A stretch of DNA of 64,000 nt from the NCBI RefSeq assembly GCF_000826645.1, contig NZ_JXJP01000020.1:1-64000 (forward strand), read 5' to 3'. The notes beneath the pieces were generated by a model, which was not told where the DNA came from, made no database searches, and worked only from the letters and a program-made list of their open reading frames with translations. Each line of letters opens with the position of its first letter. Position 1 is the stretch's first letter. The translations under genes and the position numbers were made by a program. Source of the stretch: Psychroserpens mesophilus (GTDB lineage Bacteria > Bacteroidota > Bacteroidia > Flavobacteriales > Flavobacteriaceae). Of the stretch, positions 51,121 to 59,647 are shown piece after piece.

Positions 51121-51813
51121 ATGAAAAAATCAAAAATTTTAATTGGAGCTGCGGTTATCGCAATTGCTGGCTTTTTTACAATTGCAGCCGATCATATTGA
51201 CGCTCCTGCAGTTGCTGGTGGTACAAGTGATATCACAGACATCTATGGATTTCAAGGACAAGACAGTGATAATATTGTATTTGTCGCGAATGTACAAGGA
51301 CTAATAAGTCCAGCAAATACGGCTTCGGCAGCATTTGATGAAAATGTTCTCTTCGAATTTAATATTGACAACAATGGTGATGCGATTGAAGATTTAGTAA
51401 TTCAAGCTACAGCAAGAAATGGCAAAATGTATTTCTTTGGTCCAACGGCACCAACACAAACAGGATTGAATAGTACGATTGCAACTACAGCAGCTACAAA
51501 TTCTGTAGATATTACATCTTACGGAAGCAGTGCCATCGTAGAATCAAACAATGATATGCGCTTTTTTGCAGGACCTAGAGATGATCCTTTCTTTATGGAC
51601 TTTGTACGTTACACACAAATTGTAACACCTGGTGATGATGATGGTGATGGCATGGAAGAAGGTGCTTTTTTACCAGAAGGAACAGGTGATGGTTTTGCAT
51701 CAGATACGTTTGCAGGTACCAATGTACTTTCAATAGTCATTGAATTACCAAAATCAATGGTTGGTAGTGGTGACTCTGTAAACTTTTGGGTTGAATCAAA
51801 AAGAAAGCAATAA
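51121..51813 (+). CDS. DUF4331 protein, N-terminal-type half
   Basis: A 230-residue exported protein (signal peptide to about residue 21). It begins with the DUF4331 signature AADHIDAPAVAGGTSDITDIYGFQG and keeps VLFEFNIDNNGDAIEDLVI, RFFAGPRDDPFFMD and LSIVIELPKSMV. Full-length DUF4331 proteins are about twice this size, and the missing C-terminal portion appears in the following gene, so the family's two halves are on separate genes here. The acidic DDDGDGMEEG stretch may bind calcium. Role unknown. Confidence 0.88.
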   Translation: MKKSKILIGAAVIAIAGFFTIAADHIDAPAVAGGTSDITDIYGFQGQDSDNIVFVANVQGLISPANTASAAFDENVLFEFNIDNNGDAIEDLVIQATARNGKMYFFGPTAPTQTGLNSTIATTAATNSVDITSYGSSAIVESNNDMRFFAGPRDDPFFMDFVRYTQIVTPGDDDGDGMEEGAFLPEGTGDGFASDTFAGTNVLSIVIELPKSMVGSGDSVNFWVESKRKQ

Positions 51814-51841
51814 TAATATGAATCTCTTAAAAACAAAAATT

Positions 51842-52411
51842 ATGAAACTTAATAATATAAAATTAATAGCAATTGCAATGCTTGTATCATTTACTGCATA
51901 CAATTGTAGTAACGACGACGATAATAACTTTGTGCCAATGCAACAAACACCGCTTGATTTTAGTGGAACGTATGTGCAAGAAGATCAAATGGGAAGACCA
52001 GCAATAAATACCGTTTTTGTATCTCCTGAAGATAAAAACACATTTAATGTAACTGTACCATCAGGTCAAAATGCGGTGTTTCAGAGTAAATTTCAAGACA
52101 AATTAGAAGCTTTAAATCCTGCACATACAGATCCTATGTACACAAATGCTTTAGGTTTTAATGCTGAACAATTTACAGGAGCTTTAGCTACAGATGTATT
52201 AACCGTGTCTCTAACAGGAACGACTACATTTTTTGACGGAACTAATGTATTAACAGGTCGTGCTCTAGGTGATGATGTAATTTCTACAGAATTACTTCTA
52301 ATCTTTGGTGGCCCAACAGGAGCTGATAATCCTGGCTTAACTAATGACAATGTAAGTGCAAATGATAAACCATTCTCTGCTTCATTTCCGTATCTAGCTT
52401 CGCCTTGGTAG
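51842..52411 (+). CDS. Lipoprotein corresponding to the C-terminal DUF4331 half
   Basis: A lipoprotein of about 190 residues (AYNC, near residue 22). The body starts with FSGTYVQEDQMGRPAINTVFV, the part found late in DUF4331 proteins, and includes PAHTDPMYTNALGFNAEQFTG and PNDNVSANDKPFS-like (TNDNVSANDKPFS) segments. ATG 51842 is chosen because it opens the lipoprotein signal; earlier starts at 51791 and 51818 overlap the first half or lack a signal. It is 28 bases after the first half, so the two could assemble as one unit at the outer membrane. Confidence 0.82.
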   Translation: MKLNNIKLIAIAMLVSFTAYNCSNDDDNNFVPMQQTPLDFSGTYVQEDQMGRPAINTVFVSPEDKNTFNVTVPSGQNAVFQSKFQDKLEALNPAHTDPMYTNALGFNAEQFTGALATDVLTVSLTGTTTFFDGTNVLTGRALGDDVISTELLLIFGGPTGADNPGLTNDNVSANDKPFSASFPYLASPW

Positions 52412-52497
52412 AATAAAAAACACACCATATATAAAAATCTCTGATTTCTGTTTATGGTGTGTATTAACAAAAAAACACTCACTCAAAACAGCTCGTT

Positions 52498-53796
52498 ATG
52501 AACTCTAAATACAATATACTCACTCTGGTTATAGTTCTGTTGCTATTGGCAAATTGCAAGGAAGGGACAACCACACAAATCACAAATTCAAATGACTATA
52601 ATGCATACTTAAATATTTCGAAGAATGAAACACTTGAGCGTGCCAAGAAAAATGAAATGTTTTGGTCCCAGAAATTGGAGCAAACTCCAAATCAATATCC
52701 TTACAAAGGAAAATTAGCAACTACATATTCAAATTATTTTTCAGCAACAGGACAGGTTGAATACCTTAAAAAAGCTGAAGATTATTTAAGAGAATTAAAT
52801 GATAATACAAAATATAATAATGCTTCATACCTTAAAAGCTTGGCTTATAATTATATTTCTCAGCACAAATTTAAAGATGCGCTTTTACATTTAACAAAAG
52901 CAGAACTCATAGCTGAAGATCTTCAGGAAACAAGAAAAATGTTATTTGATGTTCATCTTGAACTTGGAAATTATGAAATGGCACATACTTATCTCAATAC
53001 TTTTGAGAATTTTAGTGATTTCGATTACCTTATTCGTTTATCTAAGTGGAGTGATCACAAAGGTGATTTGGTTGCAGCCATTAAATACATGGAAAAAGCG
53101 TTGACTATCGCTGAAACATCTAATCTTGCACCTTTAAAACAATGGTCGTACACCAATATTGCAGATTTTTACGGACATGCAGGAAACATACAAAAATCTT
53201 ATGATCATTATTTAAAAGCATTAGCTCTAGATCCAAATGATGCTTACGCAAAAAAAGGTATTGCATGGATTGTTTACTCATACGAAGATAATCCTCAAGA
53301 AGCTTTACGAATATTAGATGCAGTTACTGACTCCTATTTTGCTCCAGATTACTTCTTGTTAAAAGCAGAAATTGCTGAATATTTAGGCAATGAAATACTT
53401 AAGAAAGAGCAATTGGCTTTATATGATAATGCCATGCAAAACGAATCTTATGGCGACATGTATAATAAATACAATGTCTTACTTCATGTTGAAGCTAATA
53501 CAACCATTGAAAAAGCCATTTCTATAGCCAAAACTGAAGTTCGTAACAGGCCAACACCACAATCATACGACCTACTGGCTTGGGCTCATTTTAACAACGG
53601 AAATTTAGAGGAAGCTCTACACATAGTAGACCATCATATCATAAATAAAACTTTTGAGCCAGAGACCTTATATCATGTTGCAGAAATTTATAAAGCAGCC
53701 GGAAATTATGAAGATGTAACCCCTTTAAAAGAGGAATTGTTAGCAAGTACTTTCGAATTAGGTCCATTAATGAAAGCTAAAATTTTAAATCTGTAA
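52498..53796 (+). CDS. TPR-repeat lipoprotein
   Basis: A 432-residue lipoprotein (LLANC, Cys18) with TPR helices over residues 65-420 (LKKAEDYLRELN, ALLHLTKAELIAEDLQETRKM, YTNIADFYGHAGNIQKSYDHYLKALALD, YDLLAWAHFNNGNLEEALHIVDHHI). It sits between the DUF4331 pair and the TonB-dependent receptor, 3 bases from the latter, so its partners are probably those. Periplasmic face location of the outer membrane is likely; no enzyme motif. Confidence 0.87.
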   Translation: MNSKYNILTLVIVLLLLANCKEGTTTQITNSNDYNAYLNISKNETLERAKKNEMFWSQKLEQTPNQYPYKGKLATTYSNYFSATGQVEYLKKAEDYLRELNDNTKYNNASYLKSLAYNYISQHKFKDALLHLTKAELIAEDLQETRKMLFDVHLELGNYEMAHTYLNTFENFSDFDYLIRLSKWSDHKGDLVAAIKYMEKALTIAETSNLAPLKQWSYTNIADFYGHAGNIQKSYDHYLKALALDPNDAYAKKGIAWIVYSYEDNPQEALRILDAVTDSYFAPDYFLLKAEIAEYLGNEILKKEQLALYDNAMQNESYGDMYNKYNVLLHVEANTTIEKAISIAKTEVRNRPTPQSYDLLAWAHFNNGNLEEALHIVDHHIINKTFEPETLYHVAEIYKAAGNYEDVTPLKEELLASTFELGPLMKAKILNL

Positions 53797-53799
53797 CCG

Positions 53800-56031
53800 A
53801 TGAAAACGAAACTTTTTACATATTTGATAATTGGTCTTAGTTTCTGTCAGCTGTTTTCACAAGATTTAAAAGGGAAAATTGTTAACGATTTAAATCAACC
53901 TCTTGAAGCTGCTTATATTTTTAATTTAGATTCTGAAAGTCATGCGCATTCTGCAGAAGACGGGTTTTTCATTCTTAAAAATACTAAAGCAGGAGACTCT
54001 ATAAAGGTTGGAATACTGGGTTATCAAACAAGACAACTAATAGTTGATGATTCTAATCTAACAACGCAATTGATTATTGTTCTAAGTGAAAAAGCATACC
54101 AATTGGATGAACTTATTATCACCGAAGAGCTTAATGCTATGCGAACCATATCTAAACTTGATTTACAAACAAGTCCTGTGAATTCATCGCAAGAAATATT
54201 ACGGAAAGTTCCAGGTTTAATCATTGGTCAGCATGCTGGAGGAGGAAAAGCAGAACAACTTTTTCTTCGTGGTTTTGATGTCGATCATGGAACAGATGTT
54301 TCCATTTCGGTAGATGGCATGCCTGTCAATATGGTGTCTCATGCTCACGGACAAGGGTATAGCGATTTACACTTTTTAATACCTGAAACTATTCAGAAAA
54401 TTGATTTCGGAAAAGGACCTTACTATGGCCAACAAGGTGATTTTAATACTGCAGGTTATGTTGATTTTTCTACCAGAGATTATTTGAAAGATAGTCAAAT
54501 CAGTATGTCAGTTGGAGATTTTAATTCTCTTAGAACCTTAGGATTATTTAATTTACTAGGTAATACGAAACGTCAAAATGCTTATCTGGCAGCTGAATAT
54601 ATCGCAACTGACGGACCTTTTGAATCGCCTCAAAATTTTAACCGCTTGAACCTATTTGGAAAGTATGTTGTGTATACTCCTGAAAATGATAAACTAAGTC
54701 TAACAGCGTCACATTTTACAAGCCGTTGGGATGCTTCAGGTCAAATACCACAACGTGAAGTTGATAATGGAAATATAACACGTTTTGGAGCTATCGATGA
54801 TACGGAAGGAGGTCAAACTGAACGCACTAATTTTAATGTAGAATTCAGTAAATATATCTCTGATGACACTCGGTTGAAAACCAATGCCTTTTACACTAAT
54901 TATAACTTTGAGTTGTATTCTAACTTTACTTTCTTTTTAGAGGATCCGGTTAATGGAGATCAAATTAAGCAACAGGAAGAACGACATATTTTTGGGGTAA
55001 ATACAGTCATTTCAAAAACAACTTATTTGGGCAAAACAGAAGTCAGTTTAGATGCTGGTTTAGGATTGAGACACGATATTATTAATGACGTTGAATTATC
55101 TAGAACATTAAACCGTCAAACTACATTAGATAACATTCAGTTAGGCGATATAAATCAAACTAATATTAACGCATTTGTAAATGCGACTTTCCATTTAGGA
55201 AAGTTTAGAATTGCACCTGCATTACGATTGGACTATTTCAAGTTTTTATACAATGACAAACTTCAGCCAACTTATACAGTACAATCGGAAACAAAAACAA
55301 TTGTGAGTCCGAAATTGAATATTTTCTACGATGCTCAAGACAATTTACAATTCTTTCTGAAGTCTGGTATAGGATTTCATTCCAATGACGCGAGAGTGGT
55401 CGTTAATAATGTAGGAAAGGATATTTTGCCTAAAGCTTACGGATTAGATATTGGAAATATTTGGAAGCCAACTAAGAGTTTAATAGTAAATACAGCCATG
55501 TGGTATCTGTTTTTAGAACAAGAATTTGTTTATGTTGGAGATGCCGGAATAGTTGAGCCAAGCGGTAAAACAGAACGTTTCGGTATAGATTTAGGGTTAA
55601 GATATCAAATGAATGACTGGCTGTATCTTGATACAGACGCAACCTATACCAAAGCAAGAAGTATTGAAGAAGCAAAAGGTGAAGATTATATTCCTTTGGC
55701 ACCAGATTTCACCATAGCTGGAGGTTTATCTGTTACGGATCTGGAAGGGTTTTCTGGAGGAATAAGGTACAGATATATTGATGACAGACCAGCAAATGAA
55801 ACCAATAGTATTATTGCTGATGGCTACTTTGTTACAGATTTTAATGTCAATTACAGCTTTAATAGCATGACTTTAGGTCTAGTGATTGAAAATTTGTTTG
55901 ATGTGGATTGGAATGAAACTCAGTTCGCCACTGAATCAAGATTACAAAATGAAGCTCAATCTGTTGAAGAAATACATTTTACACCAGGAACTCCCTTTTT
56001 TATAAAAGGAAGTATCACTTATAATTTTTAG
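53800..56031 (+). CDS. TonB-dependent outer-membrane receptor with carboxypeptidase-regulatory domain
   Basis: A 743-residue protein. A signal peptide (to about 20) is followed by a carboxypeptidase-regulatory-like domain (about 22-95, DLKGKIVNDLNQPLEAAYIFNLDSE), the plug (about 110-230, SPVNSSQEILRKVPGLIIGQ, FLRGFDVDHGTDVSISVDGMPVN), and a 22-strand beta barrel ending at ITYNF. The substrate is not deducible; HAHGQGYSDLHFLIPE is a conserved feature of a subgroup. It ends the operon of DUF4331 halves and TPR lipoprotein, so ligand capture may involve those. Confidence 0.93.
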   Translation: MKTKLFTYLIIGLSFCQLFSQDLKGKIVNDLNQPLEAAYIFNLDSESHAHSAEDGFFILKNTKAGDSIKVGILGYQTRQLIVDDSNLTTQLIIVLSEKAYQLDELIITEELNAMRTISKLDLQTSPVNSSQEILRKVPGLIIGQHAGGGKAEQLFLRGFDVDHGTDVSISVDGMPVNMVSHAHGQGYSDLHFLIPETIQKIDFGKGPYYGQQGDFNTAGYVDFSTRDYLKDSQISMSVGDFNSLRTLGLFNLLGNTKRQNAYLAAEYIATDGPFESPQNFNRLNLFGKYVVYTPENDKLSLTASHFTSRWDASGQIPQREVDNGNITRFGAIDDTEGGQTERTNFNVEFSKYISDDTRLKTNAFYTNYNFELYSNFTFFLEDPVNGDQIKQQEERHIFGVNTVISKTTYLGKTEVSLDAGLGLRHDIINDVELSRTLNRQTTLDNIQLGDINQTNINAFVNATFHLGKFRIAPALRLDYFKFLYNDKLQPTYTVQSETKTIVSPKLNIFYDAQDNLQFFLKSGIGFHSNDARVVVNNVGKDILPKAYGLDIGNIWKPTKSLIVNTAMWYLFLEQEFVYVGDAGIVEPSGKTERFGIDLGLRYQMNDWLYLDTDATYTKARSIEEAKGEDYIPLAPDFTIAGGLSVTDLEGFSGGIRYRYIDDRPANETNSIIADGYFVTDFNVNYSFNSMTLGLVIENLFDVDWNETQFATESRLQNEAQSVEEIHFTPGTPFFIKGSITYNF

Positions 56032-56067
56032 ATACTAACATTACTAAATTTTTAATTTATAAGGGTT

Positions 56068-56095
56068 TACCATATGGAGATATGGTATTTTTAGA
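56068..56095 (+). terminator. Rho-independent terminator after the TonB receptor
   Basis: Stem TACCATAT (56068-56075) / ATATGGTA (56080-56087), loop GGAG, then a T-rich run. Confidence 0.7.
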
Positions 56096-56111
56096 GTTTT
56101 TTTGTTAGTGG

Positions 56112-56145
56112 AAACACCTGCTTTTTTAAGTGGGTGTTTTTTATT
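56112..56145. terminator. Second hairpin between convergent genes
   Basis: AAACACCTGCTT / AAGTGGGTGTTT with two mispairs (wobble), preceded by A and followed by T runs; it can act in both directions between the receptor and the Cys-rich lipoprotein gene. Confidence 0.6.
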
Positions 56146-56193
56146 AGACTTTACTTTCCTTAGAAATTATTAATCAATTAGATAGACTCAATA

Positions 56194-56685
56194 TTAATGA
56201 TATGCTGTATTATGTGCTAATTTACCACTACAAGTACTGCAAGTTCCAGCGGCACCAGCACCACCAGCACATCCGTTTGTACAAGTGTAATGCCACACTC
56301 CAGCTGAATTTTGAGCAGGTTCAGGAGTTGTAGGTGTTGGAGCAGGAGTGGTAGATGGATTTGCAAAAGGTGCATTTGATGTAGTATTAGCATTTCCATG
56401 ATACGCAGTATTATGTGCTAGAATGTTCCCACAATTTGTACATTTCTCAGCTGTTCCAGCGCCTCCAGGACAACCAATTCTGCATGTATAATGCCAAACT
56501 CCAGATGCATTTTGAGCAGGCTCGGTATTTGCAGCTTTTGGAGTAGTAGTAGGATTGGTAGCAGGATCTACTGTTTTAGTAGTCGCAGAATTATCGGTTT
56601 TTGAAGTTTTGCTAGCATCATTACAACTACTTAAAAAAAGTAATGAACTAAATAGTAATATGGTAAGAACCTTAAATGATTTCAT
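56194..56685 (-). CDS. Lipoprotein with two Cys/His-rich heavy-metal-binding-like repeats
   Basis: A 163-residue lipoprotein (LSSC, Cys21). Residues 22-55 are a Thr/Pro-rich linker. Two copies of a domain follow (56-96 and 123-163), each VWHYTC-x3-C-GG-x-G-x4-C-x-x-C-x4-LAHNTAYH, separated by a second Thr/Pro linker. The Cys set is 68, 72, 82, 85 and 135, 139, 149, 152. The order YTC...C..CG..L resembles the heavy-metal-binding domain (HMBD) of copper efflux proteins, but with distinct spacing and a terminal AHNxAYH. Metal binding is inferred. Exposure on the outer membrane would suit metal capture. Confidence 0.82.
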   Translation of the reverse strand: MKSFKVLTILLFSSLLFLSSCNDASKTSKTDNSATTKTVDPATNPTTTPKAANTEPAQNASGVWHYTCRIGCPGGAGTAEKCTNCGNILAHNTAYHGNANTTSNAPFANPSTTPAPTPTTPEPAQNSAGVWHYTCTNGCAGGAGAAGTCSTCSGKLAHNTAYH

Positions 56686-56791
56686 AATAGTTTAGGCTTG
56701 ATTAATAAATTATTTTTTAGGATGTGAAATTACATTAAATTTTTAAGCATTGGGTATTATATGTCACCTGTGAATTAATTTTTGCAATTAC

Positions 56792-57208
56792 TTATTGAAT
56801 ACGATAGAGTTTAATTGAATTTCCCGAATTAAATTCAGTTGGCCTTGTATTGTTAAAATCACTAGCTATAGTCATTGTATTATCACCATCGAATTCGGCT
56901 ATCATTAACATTCTCATTTCAATATGTGTTTCAAGTGAGGTTATGATGAAATCAATTTCAACAGGTTTAACCTCTCTATTAATGGAGTAAGTCATTGAGG
57001 CTTTATTGCCATTTACATCAAACTCTTTTCCACCAAATGCTTGTCCATCGATTTGTATGGTTGCGTAGCCTTCATTATCAAAAATGATAGTTCCCACTTT
57101 GTTTTTCTCGTCTTTTCCTTCCCATTTCCCAATAAGTTGTTTGTCTGCCAAACTAGTATTAAAAGAAAACAAAGGTATTAGGATAAAAAGTAGAAAGATT
57201 TTTCTCAT
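56792..57208 (-). CDS. Exported small protein, lipocalin-like
   Basis: A 138-residue protein with a signal peptide (residues 1-20, NTSLAD). The body is beta-rich: QLIGKWEGKDEKNKVGTIIFDNEGYATIQIDG is characteristic of lipocalin-like and calycin domains. No conserved cysteines. Function unknown; it is a single gene between the Cys-rich lipoprotein and the anti-sigma gene. Confidence 0.78.
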   Translation of the reverse strand: MRKIFLLFILIPLFSFNTSLADKQLIGKWEGKDEKNKVGTIIFDNEGYATIQIDGQAFGGKEFDVNGNKASMTYSINREVKPVEIDFIITSLETHIEMRMLMIAEFDGDNTMTIASDFNNTRPTEFNSGNSIKLYRIQ

Positions 57209-57397
57209 GACTTATGATGTTTTGAAAGTTTTTGTAAGCGTTCGGACTAAGTTAATAAAAGAAAATGAATCTAAGAGAAAGCTAATTTTTTTAATAGGAA
57301 TATAATGAGTTATTGGCCATCAATGCCGACACATAATTGACTTTTTAGACTAAATCAGTTTATTTTGATATTTAATACAATTTTGGAAAAAAGATGG

Positions 57398-58198
57398 TTA
57401 TGGTGCCACTACACCTAAAGTATGAAGCTGTTCCATAGTAGGAGATTCGCTTCCACCTGCTGGTTCAAGCGTAATACCAAAGGCTTCACTTTCATTGGCA
57501 TTAGCAATCGTGAAAATTTTGTTTTCATCACTGTTAAAGTCTTCAATAGTACCTAGACTGGTTGGTGTTAATGGGTTTAGGGTTAAAGACCATACTTGCC
57601 ATACTTTACCTTCTGGAGCATCTGGTAAACCTTGCGCATCTAAGTAAATACTATTGTCAGCTTTATTCCAATATACTTTGGCATAAGAGTTTGCAAAATT
57701 ACCTTGACCACCTAGTGGCACTGATATGATATCTTTATCACGTAAGATGTTCAGTAAATTTTCTTTCGCAGCTAAATCGGTTTTAGCATCTTCAATTTGC
57801 GTTTCTAAATAAGCGTTTTCAAGATCAGCATCACTTAACTGAATTTCCAGTTGTTTATTTTGGTTAACAGTCCATAACAACCCAACTCCGGCAATAAGCG
57901 CTGCAGCCCAGCCTGTATAAGTAAACCAATTTGTTCTAGATTTTGGTAATTGCACAACTTTAGAACTTTCTGAAGTAAATTCAAGTTGTTGTTTTATTAA
58001 TTGTATGGTTGTTTTACTAACACCAGGAGACACAGAAGCACCAAGCTTGATTAACGCAGCTTCAATAGCTAAAACTTCATCAAGTATTTCAGGATATTGT
58101 TGCATAAGCTCATAGACCTCCTGATTTTCTTGTTCAGAAAGCTGACCTGTAACGTATAGTTCCAAAATCCCAGAGTCTATATATGCTTTTATATCCAT
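57398..58198 (-). CDS. RskA-type anti-sigma factor
   Basis: A 266-residue single-pass membrane protein. The cytosolic N-terminal region (residues 1-85) has the anti-sigma helices (ELYVTGQLSEQENQEVYELM, ILDEVLAIEAALIKL) but no zinc-binding HxxxCxxC set. A membrane segment (about 94-113) is followed by a periplasmic RskA-like domain (about 150-260, KVWQVWSLTLNPLTPTSLG, FGITLEPAGGS). It should hold the ECF sigma factor encoded just upstream; the genes are separated by 1 base. A signal-dependent proteolysis of it is usual in this family. Confidence 0.9.
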   Translation of the reverse strand: MDIKAYIDSGILELYVTGQLSEQENQEVYELMQQYPEILDEVLAIEAALIKLGASVSPGVSKTTIQLIKQQLEFTSESSKVVQLPKSRTNWFTYTGWAAALIAGVGLLWTVNQNKQLEIQLSDADLENAYLETQIEDAKTDLAAKENLLNILRDKDIISVPLGGQGNFANSYAKVYWNKADNSIYLDAQGLPDAPEGKVWQVWSLTLNPLTPTSLGTIEDFNSDENKIFTIANANESEAFGITLEPAGGSESPTMEQLHTLGVVAP

Positions 58199-58199
58199 G

Positions 58200-58733
58200 T
58201 TATGAGCCTAATACCATTTGGCGTAATTCTTTTATACAGTTTCTATTTCGTGTTTTTATAGTGCCTATTGGCATATTTAAAGTTTCAGAAGCTTCCTTTT
58301 GAGTATATCCTTTAAAATAAAGGAGCTCTATAACTTCAATACATTTTTTTGCCAACTTCCCAACAAAATTTTTGATACCGATGGCATCAGTTTTGTCGTT
58401 TAAGCTTTCACTTGTTTCTAAAATATCTACGAAAAATTGGGCGTCAAGGTTTTTACCAGAATTTTTAAAAGCCTTTGAGCGTGTTTTGTCTATAGCTGCG
58501 TTTCTGGAAATATTGAGAATCCAAGTGAAAAACCGACCTTTACTGGCATCATAACTACTGGCTCTATGCCATATTTTGATAAAAACATCTTGCATGACTT
58601 CTTCTGCAATGTCATGATCTCTCACAATATTATATATCACACCATGCATACTATCACTATACATATTGTATAATTCCTCAAAAGCTTTCTCGTCTTTCTG
58701 TTGAAATCGAGAAATGAGTGTTTCTAGTTGCAT
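58200..58733 (-). CDS. ECF-type RNA polymerase sigma factor (SigK/RskA type)
   Basis: A 177-residue sigma factor. Region 2 (about 10-80: DEKAFEELYNMYSDSMHGV, AEEVMQDVFIKIWHRASSY, FFTWILNISRNAAID) and region 4 (about 125-172: KCIEVIELLYFKGYTQKEASETLNMPIGTIKTRNRNCIKELRQM) are both clear. Unlike the sigma at 5056, it lacks a TGTAACC/CGTC promoter, and its 89-base leader includes a terminator of the preceding gene. It pairs with the RskA-type gene, next to sodC, suggesting an oxidative- or envelope-stress role by context only. Confidence 0.93.
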   Translation of the reverse strand: MQLETLISRFQQKDEKAFEELYNMYSDSMHGVIYNIVRDHDIAEEVMQDVFIKIWHRASSYDASKGRFFTWILNISRNAAIDKTRSKAFKNSGKNLDAQFFVDILETSESLNDKTDAIGIKNFVGKLAKKCIEVIELLYFKGYTQKEASETLNMPIGTIKTRNRNCIKELRQMVLGS

Positions 58734-58768
58734 GTAATAATTGTAATTAGTTGCGTAAATATATAAAG

Positions 58769-58801
58769 AAAAAAGCTACAATGTTATATTATAGCTTTTT
58801 T
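58769..58801 (-). terminator. Terminator between sodC and the ECF sigma operon
   Basis: Perfect 10-bp stem AAAAAAGCTA (58769-58778) / TAGCTTTTTT (58792-58801), 13-base loop; T run on both sides. It separates the transcripts of sodC and the sigma factor gene. Confidence 0.8.
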
Positions 58802-58822
58802 CATATTATTTCGTTAGTGGTA

Positions 58823-59449
58823 TTATTCTATAATACCACCACAGCTCACTCTGGCACCAGCAGCACCTGAAGGCTGAGAAGTAAAGTCATCTGCACCTTG
58901 ATGCACGATTATAGCTTTTCCAACAATATTTTTATTCGTGTCATCACAACCAATACACCATTCGTCAGTAATTTTAGTAATGGTTCCATGTCCGTTTTCG
59001 TCAGCTATAAAATTTCCTATATCACCTTTGTGATAACCTTTAGCATCTCCCCATTTTCCATGAGGTTCAGCGGTAGGATTCCAGTGTCCTCCAGATGATG
59101 AGCCATCATCAGCAGAACAATCTGCTTTTTCATGAATATGAATAGCATGTTCTCCAGGAGTCAATCCACTAAACACAGCTATCATAGTAACAATGCCATC
59201 CTCTTGTTTAAATACAACACTACCAGTTGCACTACTTCCACTTTTGGAATCTAAGCGCATAGTAAGTTTGCGGTTGTCTGAAAAGTGAGCTGGTTTTTCT
59301 CTTGTTTGAGTTGCTGTAGATGATTTAGTGGTTGCCTCAACTTCTGTAGTTTTATCTTCAACATCAGCTTTTGTTTCCTTTTTATCGCTTTTACAAGATA
59401 CAAAAAGACATAACGTCATAATTGCAAGTCCTAAAATTTTGTGTTTCAT
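58823..59449 (-). CDS. sodC: Cu/Zn superoxide dismutase lipoprotein
   Basis: A 208-residue lipoprotein (FVSC, near residue 19) with a Ser/Thr/Glu linker and a Cu/Zn-SOD domain (about 55-208). Metal ligands are seen: HIHEKADC, GGHWNP, HGKWGDAKGYHKGDIGNF with the bridging His and Asp, and IIVHQGADDF. The disulfide pair is ADC and VSCGG. It scavenges periplasmic superoxide. A short terminator follows; a 9-bp inverted repeat lies in its promoter. Confidence 0.95.
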   Translation of the reverse strand: MKHKILGLAIMTLCLFVSCKSDKKETKADVEDKTTEVEATTKSSTATQTREKPAHFSDNRKLTMRLDSKSGSSATGSVVFKQEDGIVTMIAVFSGLTPGEHAIHIHEKADCSADDGSSSGGHWNPTAEPHGKWGDAKGYHKGDIGNFIADENGHGTITKITDEWCIGCDDTNKNIVGKAIIVHQGADDFTSQPSGAAGARVSCGGIIE

Positions 59450-59481
59450 TGTTTAGTGTTTTTAGTAGTTAATTTAAATTG

Positions 59482-59523
59482 AAAGGTAATGAATATTTAA
59501 TTCGCATTAAAATAATTACCTTT
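59482..59523. repeat. 9-bp inverted repeat in the sodC/usp divergent promoter
   Basis: AAAGGTAAT (59482-59490) and ATTACCTTT (59515-59523), perfect complement with a 24-base spacer. It starts 33 bases upstream of sodC. It may be an operator or paired promoter elements. Confidence 0.5.
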
Positions 59524-59647
59524 AAAAATATGTATGAGAATTATCATTTTTATTCTGAGCTAAAGTCAATATCTTTACGGAATAATTAAAAGGTTAGTTT
59601 GCCGTTATTGGTAAATAACTTTAATACAAACCAATTAAAACCTAATC

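Noticed and set aside
52420-52462. ACACACCATA/TATGGTGTGT hairpin between the DUF4331 lipoprotein and TPR genes
   Set aside because: A 10-bp stem exists, but its loop is 23 bases and no T run follows in the direction of transcription, so I do not call it a terminator; it might be an RNA processing site.
56217-56399. Leu-rich open frame of 60 codons on the minus strand
   Set aside because: It is a frame-shifted shadow of the repeats in the Cys-rich lipoprotein.
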